Assembly (NCBI RefSeq): GCF_002930195.1
Contig: NZ_PHHC01000080.1
Location: forward strand, 38,857-76,357
DNA: 37,501 nucleotides
DNA from: Holospora curviuscula
GTDB taxonomy: Bacteria; Pseudomonadota; Alphaproteobacteria; Holosporales; Holosporaceae
Direction: 5' to 3'
A program made the translations under genes and the position numbers. The notes beneath the pieces are model-generated. The model made no database searches and had not been told where the DNA came from. It was given only the letters and a program-made list of their open reading frames with translations. Numbering within the stretch: position 1 is the first letter of the stretch; each line of letters starts with the position of its first letter. Positions 27,462-36,322 of the stretch are shown here, piece after piece.

Positions 27462-27953
27462 TTGAACGTAAAACATTTTTTTTTATTATTGTTCGGTTTT
27501 TTTTTATTGAATTCTTGTGATTCTGTGTTTACCCCCCAAGTTCAAAAGTATTTTTCTAGCGTGTATGTGGATACCATTCCAGAACACTCAGGATTTTTGT
27601 TGCGATCCGTTTTGCAACGCATGTTTCTTGGCACTCGCTGTCCCAAAGCCTATACATTAACGGTAAAAATAGAAACTTTAGAGCGCGCTTTGGAAATGGG
27701 GGAAGATGCGAAAATTACTTTACTTCATGTAGTTGTGAGAGCTCCCTTTACCTTAACCTATGGCCAAACCCTGGTGTATCAAGGACAAGCAGTAACGTAC
27801 TATTACCGTACATTAACGCCATCTTTTTATGGCCAAACTACCACACAATATTACATTTCTCAAGAAAGTGCGCAACAGTTGGCACAACAGATTTTTTTGG
27901 AATTGGGAAATTTTTTCGCACAAACTCAAAAATCTACTGATATTAAAAAATAA
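27462..27953 (+). CDS. lptE: LPS-assembly lipoprotein LptE, probable
   Basis: LptE is the outer-membrane lipoprotein plug of the LptD translocon that inserts lipopolysaccharide. The product (about 163 aa) has a lipoprotein signal: N-terminal MNVKH, a hydrophobic FFLLLFGFFLLN run and a lipobox LNSC with Cys19. The mature part shows the LptE pattern: a strand YVDTIPEHSGFLLRSVLQRM, YTLTVKIETLERALEM, a run of alternating strands with TLLHVVVRAPFTLTYG and VYQGQAVTYYYRT, and a C-terminal helix SAQQLAQQIFLELGNFF. The only plausible start in frame after the tRNA is TTG at 27462, with no Shine-Dalgarno. The usual neighbours leuS and holA are absent. Family assignment rests on pattern, not on strong motifs. 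Confidence 0.72.
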   Translation: MNVKHFFLLLFGFFLLNSCDSVFTPQVQKYFSSVYVDTIPEHSGFLLRSVLQRMFLGTRCPKAYTLTVKIETLERALEMGEDAKITLLHVVVRAPFTLTYGQTLVYQGQAVTYYYRTLTPSFYGQTTTQYYISQESAQQLAQQIFLELGNFFAQTQKSTDIKK

Positions 27954-28249
27954 TTAAAAGTCAATAGGGTGTTTACTGATTGTATTATAATATGTTCCGC
28001 TTCATGGGGGTAGTGTCTACATATAATTAAAAAATTTTTTTAATTATATTTTTTTTGTTTAATACAAGTTATTTTATTTTTGATTATTATTATAAAATTA
28101 TAAAAAATAGACTTAAATATGGGATTTAAAAAATGTTGTAAAAAAACATTGTTAAGAGTTTATTGCTAAAAAATTACGATTTTTTCTGGTTATTTTTTAA
28201 TTTTTTTGACAAAATACTAATGTTAATTAAAAATAATAGGACATTGAAA
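27954..28249. other. AT-rich leader of the beta-barrel gene
   Basis: Extremely AT-rich. TTGACA occurs at 28206-28211, but the only -10-like sequence (AATAAT, 28232-28237) is 20 bases away, so it is a poor promoter candidate. No frame or RNA gene is seen. Confidence 0.4.
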
Positions 28250-29113
28250 GTGCATAAAAATTTTAAATTAGTATATTTTTTGTTTCTTGCGACAACTTCG
28301 CTTCAAGCAGGAGAAGAAATAGAAGGAAGTTCTTCTTTCCAGTCTGGGATTGGTATCACCATGGGATTGGGAGTAGCAAATTCTTCCACAAGTGCAAAAG
28401 ATGGCACCGCCTCTAATAACCTAAAATTATCTGGATACTATTATAGGCAAAACCCACAGGCACCGTTTCGGAGAATTGGGAATCCCAATGAATTGATAGA
28501 CTTTTCCAATGCGTTAAAGGTAAAAAACAAGTCTGGGGTTGCTTGGACTATGGGTGCGCTCTTTCAAAAGAGAATGGGGTTTTACACTATGGGCTTGCGG
28601 TGGCTTTTTGGATCTTTGGCAAATTCTTCCCGTATAGCATACTCGAGCGGTTTTTGGCATTACAAAAATAATCCTGATATAAACAATGCCTATAATGGTT
28701 CTGAATCAAGCATTTCTGAAAATAATATCACAGCTTTTCAGTTGAAGAACAAATGGTTTACTTCCTTTATTTTTGAATTTGGCTACATTATTGGAAATCG
28801 GATTCAACTGTTTGCCGGACCCGGAGTATCTTTTCAGCGTCAAAAATTAGCATCCATTAATTCTTCTGGGAAATCTTCTGGTGGCATCTCCAAAACGGTG
28901 TCGGCTCCCATGGTGGCGCTTGGTGCTCGGTACGCATTAACTCAGCGTATGTCTTTAGGTCTTGAGTATCAGCGTCAATGGATGAGTAAAAAAACTTGGC
29001 ACCAAATTTCCAAAATTGTTCCTGAAAAAACCACTGCTGTTGGTGCGCCCACCTTTAAGACGACCAATAATGTTTTCTTGATGACGCTAACCTATATGTT
29101 TGGCGCTAAATAA
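28250..29113 (+). CDS. Predicted outer-membrane beta-barrel protein
   Basis: I recognise the type, not the family. The start is GTG at 28250 with AGGA eight bases upstream. It gives a clean signal peptide, MHKNFKLVYFLFLATTSLQA, cut before GEEIEG. An upstream in-frame ATG at 28163 would add 29 residues before the signal and is unlikely. The mature protein (about 267 aa) has alternating strands rich in Gly, Ser and aromatics (FQSGIGITMGLGVANSS, SGVAWTMGALFQKRMGFYTM, FIFEFGYIIGNRIQLFAGPG, MVALGARYALTQRMSLGLEY). It ends in NVFLMTLTYMFGAK, a typical barrel-closing strand. It could be a surface antigen or porin-like protein. It stands alone after lptE. Confidence 0.8.
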   Translation: MHKNFKLVYFLFLATTSLQAGEEIEGSSSFQSGIGITMGLGVANSSTSAKDGTASNNLKLSGYYYRQNPQAPFRRIGNPNELIDFSNALKVKNKSGVAWTMGALFQKRMGFYTMGLRWLFGSLANSSRIAYSSGFWHYKNNPDINNAYNGSESSISENNITAFQLKNKWFTSFIFEFGYIIGNRIQLFAGPGVSFQRQKLASINSSGKSSGGISKTVSAPMVALGARYALTQRMSLGLEYQRQWMSKKTWHQISKIVPEKTTAVGAPTFKTTNNVFLMTLTYMFGAK

Positions 29114-29160
29114 GGGTGTCTGTTTAATGAAATTGCATAAAAAGTAAGAAAAATCGCTCA

Positions 29161-29210
29161 AGGACAAGATATTTGTGCACAGGTAACTTGTCCTAGTACT
29201 TCTTTCTTTT
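29161..29210 (+). terminator. Hairpin downstream of the beta-barrel gene
   Basis: AGGACAAG (29161-29168) pairs with CTTGTCCT (29187-29194) across an 18-base loop, followed by a pyrimidine-rich TCTTTCTTTT. It lies 48 bases after the stop of the outer-membrane gene. The loop is long for an intrinsic terminator, so this is tentative. Confidence 0.45.
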
Positions 29211-29229
29211 ACTTAAAATTAGTGACGCA

Positions 29230-29950
29230 AACCATTTTTTTAACCTATAGAAGATTATTTTACTGAAGGATAGTGAAATAAATAATTTGGCTGATGCAGT
29301 AGACCTATCATAAATTTTTGGATAGTCTTCTAAAATAATCTAACTAAGTAAATTAAATCCTCTAGAAGCGATCGCCTTTCTGGACTTTAAACCCCTTAGT
29401 GTGTTGTGCTTGCTTTACAATGCTAAACAAAACCTCTTGCGTATCAAGAAAAAACTACTGCTGTAGATATTCTTGATATGCTAAAATTCTCACCAGCCTT
29501 GGAACTGTTTCCTTCAAGCCAAGTAATACTTTTTTTGCACGTGTGCTATCATGAGCCCTAGCGCTTGTGCACATCAGCATTTCGCCAATAGCCCAAGATG
29601 TTGACCTTCCCCTTTCTTACTTCCATCTCTTCATTATTTAAAAGCGCGTGGGTTCACGCCCTGGATATTGAAGATTCCTATGGTAAGACTTTTGTTTTTT
29701 CTCCTCTTCATTCTGAGGATATCTCTGAGTTTTTTCTATGCTTTAGCCTGTTAAAGCGCCCAAACTCTTTAAGGACATCCCTTCAAAAAAAGCCGTTTCG
29801 TGATATAAACTATGCCATTCCATATCCGCCTAGCACCTTAGGCAGAGAACTCCGTTTGCGTCTCTTTTCTCTCATTGATCCTTTTTTCTATGACTTTCCA
29901 CGCTTGGTCTTTTAGATCACTTGTATAACTTTTTGACCTCTCTCATCTCT
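29230..29950 (-). mobile_element. IS5-family element, heavily decayed
   Basis: Minus-strand pieces follow an IS5 transposase in order: IWNGIVYITKRLFLKGCP, LRDILRMKRRKNKSL with GIFNIQGV (DSQSVKT block), HDSTRAKKVLLGLKETVPRL, VRILAYQEYLQ, IVKQAQHTKGFKVQKGDRF, LDYFRRLSKNL and YDRSTASAK. Each is in a different frame. This type is distinct from the IS5 copies at 7.5 and 14-16 kb. The plus-strand frame 29598-29915 is its shadow. Confidence 0.65.
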
Positions 29951-30535
29951 CTTTGATGTCAATCCTATACTTATTCCTGTTATTTCACTCTTTTATATGC
30001 TTGGTTTTTAGAAAGTACAGGCTACCTCATGAGCACCTCAGAATATTTTGGAAATTATTTTACAGCTGAAAGTACATTTAAAGTTGTGAAGTGCACACAC
30101 TATTTTTTTATGCTTTGATTGGTTATGTTTCCACTATGTAGGGTGCAAAAAGATTTGTTTGAAACTTTAGTGACCAGACAATTTCTTTAAATCGAAGCTA
30201 TAAAGCAAAGCTTTTTTTTATGTGGGGTATACTCATTTTAGAGGCTTAGTGTGTACATATTTACACACATTGTGGAAAAAGATTTTAAAAGTTTAAGGTT
30301 TAAGCTAGAAAGCAAGAGAAACCTCATGAAAAACATTTCATAAAAATGCAACCAAAGCTATGAAACGCCATAAATGGTTAGTTTGACCTGCTACGCTTTA
30401 TAGAGATAAAGTTTGAAAGTGTAACGTCTAGGGAGGTGCCCCAGGAATCGAACACTTGTATGCAAAGCACAGTGGATAATTCTTGAAAGAATCCTACTCT
30501 GGCGCAAAAATATGATCTCAGTTTTCGATACTTAC
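29951..30535. other. Spacer with a tRNA-like remnant
   Basis: Mostly featureless AT-rich sequence. On the minus strand around 30470-30430 there is GTGCTTTGCATACAAGTG followed by TTCGATTCCTGGGGCACC, resembling the anticodon arm (TGC) and T arm of a tRNA-Ala. The variable loop is lost and there is no normal D arm. A hairpin GGATTCTT/AAGAATTATCC sits where the D arm should be. It is not a functional tRNA as it stands. Confidence 0.3.
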
Positions 30536-30539
30536 CACA

Positions 30540-31436
30540 TATAGTAATTTAACTTAAAAATAGGATTTAAAAGAATTGAAGCAAGATCTGATATCATTCC
30601 GTAGCTTGAGTAATATTACGGTCCATCCATCGTTTTATAGTAGCCCAAAATTTTTCAATGAGGGTTAGGTTGGGCTAATATGGGGGTAAGAAAATGAGCT
30701 CGCAGCCAAGCAATTCAATCAATTTTTTTGTCTTATAAGAGTTATAGAATGAGGCATGATCCAAAATCACAGATTATCTGAGTTTGAGCGCTTTAATTCA
30801 ATACTGTTCTCCACGATAATTAAAAATTCGTATTGCAAGAATTATTAAACCCCCTAGGTACTATGGATTGATTATTTACTAAGCTAGCTATAATGATTTT
30901 TTGTAATATATACTAGCAACCAGTTTCTGGTTTTTCATCAACCTCTATCTTTGAAACTTGCCATCTCAATATCACTTTTATCACGATATATAAAACTTTG
31001 ATTCGGTACCTCTTTTATGACTTCTAGATATTTATCTTGCTTTTTTCCCTTTGTCTTTCCAGAGGAAAAGATTTTTTTGTCGCTAAATTTTAGCTTCTTG
31101 AATACTACTTGGGTATATCCTGTGCTTATAGTGCACTCCTCCCCAATATTTTTTTTATCTAGTATTCTCATTACTTTTTGACAAATTGTTCTATTTTTGC
31201 ATGGTCTACTCTATATTTACACTCTAAACATTTTTTAGTGTAGTATTTTTTTTCTTATATCGGGTACTCTTTTTACTTGCTGCATTTCTGTGTCCCTCAA
31301 ACGCTTCTGATAGTTTTTGTGTGGTGTTTTTTTGCGTAAAGAATAGATTACGTTTTGTCTGAAATCGTTAGCGTGTGGATACTTCTCTTTTTCATCCTAT
31401 TATGGTTATGCATCTAATTCAAAGTGATTTACTATA
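30540..31436 (-). mobile_element. IS630-family element (type B), decayed
   Basis: Ends TATAGTAATTTAACTTAAAA (left) and a diverged TTTACTATA (right). On the minus strand the frame 31171-30938 contains DKYLEVIKEVPNQSFIYRDK and SDIEMASFKDRG, the VYIDESGIE region of the IS630 DDE domain. Lower down come DHASFYNSYKTKKLIELLGC, ELIFLPPY and LIEKFWATIKRWM, the final catalytic block. The N-terminal part is unreadable. The region between the two blocks is shortened. Confidence 0.75.
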
Positions 31437-31481
31437 ATATTATTCCATTACGCTTAGATACTTTGTATCCGTACCGCTATA

Positions 31482-32024
31482 TATAGTAATTTAGCTTAAA
31501 AATGGGATGAAATTTGTTATCATTGGAAAAAAAACATGATAAGAAGACAATACAGCCTAGATTTAAAGAAAAGCGTAATAGAATAGATAAAATTGATTAA
31601 TAATCAAAAAATGAACGTAAAATAGTCATCCTGAATAAAAGTAGTGTAAGCAGAGGCTGGATACGCTAAGAAAAAGAAGTAATCATAAACCCTCAAACAC
31701 GATTAGTAAGTAACGAAACTATAGATCCAAATCCGCTAAAACTGTATGTTGAACATAAATAATATAAAATATGAGCAAAGATCGCTAGGCTATTTAATGC
31801 ATGTATTAATTTCTATCTATAGAAGGCTTAAAAAGTGGTGCTTTAGCGATAAATCCTCTTTACCTCTGATTAGACGTGTGAAAAAATACATATCAAGAAA
31901 CAATCCACGATATAGCGCCTAAACGTTTTGTATAAAGTGACGAGAGGGGTATAAAGATGATTATTTACAAAGACAGAGGATGGGCAAGAGAAGTAAAAAG
32001 CTTGTAGGTAAGAAGTATGACATA
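31482..32024 (+). mobile_element. IS630-family element (type B), 5' part, head-to-head with the previous copy
   Basis: The end TATAGTAATTTAGCTTAAAA is followed by MIRRQYSLDLKKSVIE, a helix-turn-helix region, INPQTRLVSNETIDPN with LKLYVEHK, and a late GWAREVKSL (GWGKK-EKLVG block). It stops at a TA where the type A element begins at 32025. Its 3' part is missing. Confidence 0.7.
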
Positions 32025-32470
32025 CAGCAAAATAACATAAAATGCTTATAATAAAAGAAAAAAGAAGAGTATTTAAAGATATCGTATTTATTGAATTTTC
32101 GTCGTAAGGGGTGAAAAATTAAGAAGAAAGAAGGGATGAGCTATGAGAACTCTGGTAAACGTTTTGGAGTGGGTAAGCAGACGATAGAGGGAATGCGCGT
32201 TTAGAACCAAAATTAGTTCGCTCTAAGCCAGCAAGCACAATTAACATGGAATGTTTAGAATACGATATTACACGATATATCCTGATTCCTATCAGGCAGA
32301 GCGAGGGGAGGGTTTTTGGGGTTCTATAAAAAAACCTTAAATTATTCGAAAGCGGATCTTGAAAAAAGATCTGTATTGTGCCAAAAATGTGATGCGTTAA
32401 ACAGGAAAAAAATAGAGTGCTTCCATTGATGAGCGTGGATTTGCGCATCATATAACGAAAGCAATCTAAA
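32025..32470 (+). mobile_element. IS630-family element (type A), 5' part
   Basis: The sequence runs parallel to 24784-25240 (AATTAAGAAGAAAGAAGG, CTCTGGTAAACGTTTT, AAAAAAGATCTGTATTGT). Its left end CAGCAAAATAACATAAAATG corresponds to the type A end after TA. A small insertion and many stops are present. It breaks off near 32470, just after the GCGCATCATATAACGA stretch. Confidence 0.7.
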
Positions 32471-32494
32471 CAGAGCATAATAAGAGTAAGAGAG

Positions 32495-32691
32495 AATTAA
32501 TAGATAGAACATATTCAGTAGATTTTAGAAAAGAAGTATTGAAAATAAACGCTAAAGCAGAACTTTCATAGAGTGAAGTTTCGGATAGATTTAGGATATC
32601 GAGAGCATCAATATTTAGATGGAGCAAGAAGTGACAGCCTCAAAGCACCAGGAATCAGCCTTGAAAAAACCTGAGCAAAGACAGTTTAAGA
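32495..32691 (+). mobile_element. IS630-like transposase N-terminal fragment
   Basis: Reads DRTYSVDFRKEVLKINAKAE, then SEVSDRFRISRASIFRWSKK, the helix-turn-helix N-terminus of a third IS630-like transposase. It is cut by the IS at 32692, and its continuation is not visible beyond 33577. Confidence 0.55.
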
Positions 32692-33577
32692 AATAGACCT
32701 CTTGAGAAACTAGATTAAATTTAAAGTTTGATGTAAACGCTCTATAGAAGGATCTGTTATGAACGAGGAAACCATAAAAAATATAGAAGACGAAAAATTT
32801 CGTCGTTTAACAGGCGTTAAAAGATCACCTTTTGAAAAGATGCTTGATATTTTGAGAGAAGCCGAAGGCCTTAAGAAAGCGAAAGGCGGTGGAAAGAACA
32901 CGCTTATTTTAGAGGATCGCCTTGTTATTTCTCTTGAGTACATACGGCAATACCCGTACTTATTTCCATATAAGTCAAAGCGATGGGGTCAGTGAGCATA
33001 CGGCTTATGATACGATTAAAAATGGATAGAGAGAACGCTTATCAAGCACTCTGATTTTGCTTTGCCAGGTAAGAAAGCGCTTTTGAAACGTGATATGAAT
33101 GATGAAATGGTATTCATAGATGCAACAGAACCCCCAATAGAGCGCCCAAAAAAGACAAAGAAAAGACACCCCTTAAACACTCAAGGTGTAGTAACTCAAG
33201 AAGGTATATGCACGGCTTTTTCAAAGGGCAAACGTCATGATTTCAGGGGTTTTAAAGAATCAAAAACTCATATTCATCCTAAAATTAAGGGTATGATGGA
33301 TACAGGATATCAAGGCTTGAAAACACTCCATAGTAGAACTGACATTCCAAAAAAGAAGGGTAAGAAAAATCCGCTAATGCAAGAAGAAAAAAGGAAAAAT
33401 AGAGAGCTTTCCAGCGAGCGGGTAATGAATGAAAATGGTATTGGGATACTCAAACGCTTTAAGATCATCTCTGATACATACAGAAACAGGCGTAACAGAT
33501 TTGGGCTGAGATTCACTCTCATTGCAGGGGTCTATACCATGGAATTAGAAAAATGACAGTTTCCGAAGAGGTCTATT
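32692..33577 (+). mobile_element. IS5-family element (DDE_Tnp_4 type), copy 2
   Basis: An 886-bp sibling of the element at 8141-8995 with the same terminal repeat (AATAGACCTCTT...AAACT). First frame 32759-32995; second frame 33062-33556 holds FALPGKKALLKRDMND, FIDATEPPIERPKK, ICTAFSKGKRHDFRGFKESK, DTGYQGLKTLHSRTDIPKKK, NRELSSERVMNENGIGILKR and IISDTYRNRRNRFGLRF. It retains the NRELSSERV segment lost from copy 1. It shares the extra C at the first frame change and has a private 2-base insertion near 33020. Confidence 0.9.
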
Positions 33578-34195
33578 ATTGAAATAGCTATTAATTCATC
33601 TGAAAACAGTATTATTATTGCTTACTCCATGACTTTTGTTAAAAAACTTGCCTAATCTGTGAAGATAGGTTCTTAAAATACTGCTCTTGAAGGACGTTAA
33701 TGGCAAGCATCGTATCAATTTTATTGGATTTTCAATGTGACAACGATGCTAAAAAATGAATTATGATGTAGATTTCGATATTTTATATTATTTTTGTCAT
33801 ACATAATTAATGAATTTTGGAATTTAACTAAAAAAATAGCCCCTACTTTATATTTGAAAGACTTTATGGGCTAAGAAAAGGTATTATCGTTTTTATAAAA
33901 ATGAGACAAAAATTATTCTTGGAAAAGCGCGGTTATTTTTTTGCATCCCTATTTTTAAAATTATGATAAAAATCGTAAAAAAGTTAAAAATATTTGTATA
34001 AAATAAATTAGTTCTAAATTAGTAAATGTAGTTGTTATGACATTATTTCTTGTTAATATGGAGTGCTTCCATTGAAAAATTTTATATTTCTATCAAGAAA
34101 AATTTTTAGAAAAATTATTATTATACTTTTTTATTGACTTTTATGACGGTTTATCCCAGACTCAATAGTAATATATTTTTTTGGTTGCCTTACAG
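33578..34195. other. Gene-free spacer upstream of pepA
   Basis: About 600 bases, AT-rich. I see no frame, RNA gene or IS block. TTGACT (34134-34139) is the only -35-like element close to pepA, but no well-spaced -10 follows. Confidence 0.45.
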
Positions 34196-35671
34196 ATGCG
34201 TATTCATATTACAACAGAAACACAAGCTAAAATTCCTATAATTCTAGCTGTGTGTGAAGGAAAAATTTTTGGAAATATTTTGGCTATTTCTCAATTAGAC
34301 GCAGTAAAGTATACACTCTCTACATTGAGCGTCGCAAAAGGAAAGTGGGTTGACATTGAGGTTGAATCAGGTCAAAGGGTGATATTCTGGGGGATTAATT
34401 CCTTTGAATCTATTTATGAAATTCGATGTCAAGGAGGAGAACTGTGGACTCTATGTCAAACTTTACCCTACGACGCAGTACAAATTTTTCCCTGGTCTAG
34501 CTATCCACAAGAGCTTTTGTATGGAATAAAAGTTAGAGACTGGCGGTTCGATACCTATCGAACCAATGCGCATCCTTTACCTAAATTAGGATGTAAAGAT
34601 TTGTATGTGGTTGATCAAGGCTCAGATTTAAGTCACTACATTCAGCGCCATTACGGACGTATTGATAGCCTTCACTGGGCACGGCAGCGCTGTAACGAAC
34701 CCGCTAATGTATTAACACCACAAAAATTTGCTCAACATTTAAAAGAGTTTACGCAATTTGGAATTCAGGTAGAAATTATTGAAAAATCCGCCTTAGAGGG
34801 CCAGGGATTCGGTGCCCTTCTGGGAGTTAGCCAAGGAAGTGCTCAGGACCCCTGTCTTGCGGTACTTCAATGGAATGGTGCCCATTCTTCAGAGGTTCGT
34901 ACGACATTAGTAGGCAAAGGTGTTACTTTTGATACAGGAGGGATTTCTCTCAAACCCTCTTCTGGAATGGAAGATATGAAGATGGATATGTCCGGTGCTG
35001 CAGTGGTGGCGGCAGTGATACGGGCGGCGGCCATAGATAAGCTCCCCTTAAATCTTTATGTGGTGATTCCTTTGGTAGAGAATTCCATTTCAGGTTCTGC
35101 GCAACGTCCTGGTGATATTGTATTTTCTTTATCTGGTAAAAGCATTGAGGTGCTGAACACCGATGCGGAAGGACGATTAATATTGGCAGACGCTTTGTGG
35201 TACGCACAAGAGCGGTTTTCTTCTCAAGTTATTATCGATGTTGCTACATTAACTGGCGCTGTAAAAGTGGCTTTAGGACCTGAATATGGAGGATTGTTTG
35301 GAACCTGTGAAACACTGATTCAAACTCTTAAGTCCTGCGGTGCTTTAGAGGGAGAAAAATTTTGGCCTCTTCCTTTAGATCCTGCCTTTGATCGTTCTTT
35401 GGATAGCGATCATGCAGATATGAAAAATATCGCTAACGTTGGTTATGGCGCAGGAAGTTCTATTGGAGCCCAGTTTTTAAAACGATTTATACGACCAGGA
35501 CAAAAATGGGCTCATTTAGACATTGCCAATGTGGATCATGTCACAGTAGATCATCCGTTGTGTCCTAAAGGGGGGTGCGCCTTTGGTGTGCAAACTCTTT
35601 ATGCATATCTTTTAACCTTGGTTGCTTCTAAGCCGGATACCTCGTGTAACTCCGCTTTAGATCTAAAATAA
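34196..35671 (+). CDS. pepA: Leucyl aminopeptidase (M17), cytosol aminopeptidase
   Basis: Two-zinc aminopeptidase that trims N-terminal residues from peptides in the cytoplasm. Some homologues also bind DNA at recombination sites. The ATG at 34196 gives 491 residues; an in-frame TTG at 34181 would add five. The N-terminal non-catalytic domain spans about 1-165. The catalytic domain has VGKGVTFDTGG (240-249), metal ligands in MEDMKMDMSGAA (258-269) and the signature NTDAEGRLILADAL (321-334). Then come ATLTGAVKVALG and HLDIANVD near the end. All metal-binding and catalytic residues I can locate are present. No Shine-Dalgarno is visible. The gene is isolated, with IS debris on both sides. Confidence 0.95.
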   Translation: MRIHITTETQAKIPIILAVCEGKIFGNILAISQLDAVKYTLSTLSVAKGKWVDIEVESGQRVIFWGINSFESIYEIRCQGGELWTLCQTLPYDAVQIFPWSSYPQELLYGIKVRDWRFDTYRTNAHPLPKLGCKDLYVVDQGSDLSHYIQRHYGRIDSLHWARQRCNEPANVLTPQKFAQHLKEFTQFGIQVEIIEKSALEGQGFGALLGVSQGSAQDPCLAVLQWNGAHSSEVRTTLVGKGVTFDTGGISLKPSSGMEDMKMDMSGAAVVAAVIRAAAIDKLPLNLYVVIPLVENSISGSAQRPGDIVFSLSGKSIEVLNTDAEGRLILADALWYAQERFSSQVIIDVATLTGAVKVALGPEYGGLFGTCETLIQTLKSCGALEGEKFWPLPLDPAFDRSLDSDHADMKNIANVGYGAGSSIGAQFLKRFIRPGQKWAHLDIANVDHVTVDHPLCPKGGCAFGVQTLYAYLLTLVASKPDTSCNSALDLK

Positions 35672-35905
35672 ATATCTGAAAGAACGGTGATTTTAAATCG
35701 TGTACTCATAAAATAAAAGGTATGATATAGGAGTAAAACTATTTCATTATGTTCCAAAGTGTATATTACAGAAGACCTTTTTCGGATCTTAAGGACTAGA
35801 GTAGATTAGAGAGTTGTACCCCAAGATTATAGTGCTCAAAGCAATACGCACTGTCGTTTTATAAGATGAAGAAACCAAAGCGTTTGAGAAAATCCGTGAG
35901 AAAAA

Positions 35906-36091
35906 TTGGGGGATGCGCTCAATTATGAAGGATCGATAAGCGATTTCTGTCATATCAATGTACATTTTCAGCTTCCGAAAACCTGTACAACAGAGGAACC
36001 CCCTCAATTCAATGTAAAAGTAAATTTTTTGCCCAAAATACTTCTGTTGGCAATGAATATTACAGATCCTACTAAGATGGATTGTGTATAA
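35906..36091 (+). CDS. Hypothetical short frame before a terminator
   Basis: A 61-codon frame opening with TTG at 35906, containing FCHINVHFQLPKTCTTEEP and VKVNFLPKILLLAMNITD, with its stop four bases before the hairpin at 36095. I do not recognise it. Upstream, in shifted frames, the sequence remains weakly coding-like (VVPQDYSAQSNTHCRF), so it may be the 3' end of a decayed gene. It has no good ribosome-binding site. Confidence 0.25.
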   Translation: MGDALNYEGSISDFCHINVHFQLPKTCTTEEPPQFNVKVNFLPKILLLAMNITDPTKMDCV

Positions 36092-36094
36092 GCT

Positions 36095-36130
36095 CCAGCA
36101 TTAATCAGAGGGTTAATGCTGGATTGTTTA
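36095..36130 (+). terminator. Intrinsic terminator-like hairpin
   Basis: CCAGCATTAA (36095-36104) pairs perfectly with TTAATGCTGG (36113-36122) around an 8-base loop, followed by ATTGTTTATT. Ten perfect pairs with a T-rich tail suit a rho-independent terminator on the plus strand. It would end transcripts from pepA (420 bases upstream) or from the short frame 35906-36091. Confidence 0.65.
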
Positions 36131-36322
36131 TTAGACGAAAAACCTAATATGTCAATAATCTATTATTTTTTCGGATAGAGCTTTCTTTTCGTTTTCATCT
36201 TTGGCACCTCCTAGAATGAATTTTGTATTTAAAATTAAAAATAATAGACTGTTTAGGAGGTATTTTGAGAAGGACACTTTTTTGGGCTAATCTTTTAGGA
36301 AGATCTATATTTAGCGGGTATA

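Noticed and set aside
29598-29915. 105-codon plus-strand frame
   Set aside because: The minus strand here carries IS5 transposase blocks in the correct order, so the plus frame is a shadow.
30249-30270. Short palindrome GTGTACATATTTACAC as an operator
   Set aside because: No gene or promoter lies near it, and such palindromes are expected by chance in AT-rich sequence.
33715-33770. 8-bp inverted repeat AGCATCGT/ACGATGCT
   Set aside because: The loop is about 30 bases and there is no flanking gene or T-run; likely chance.
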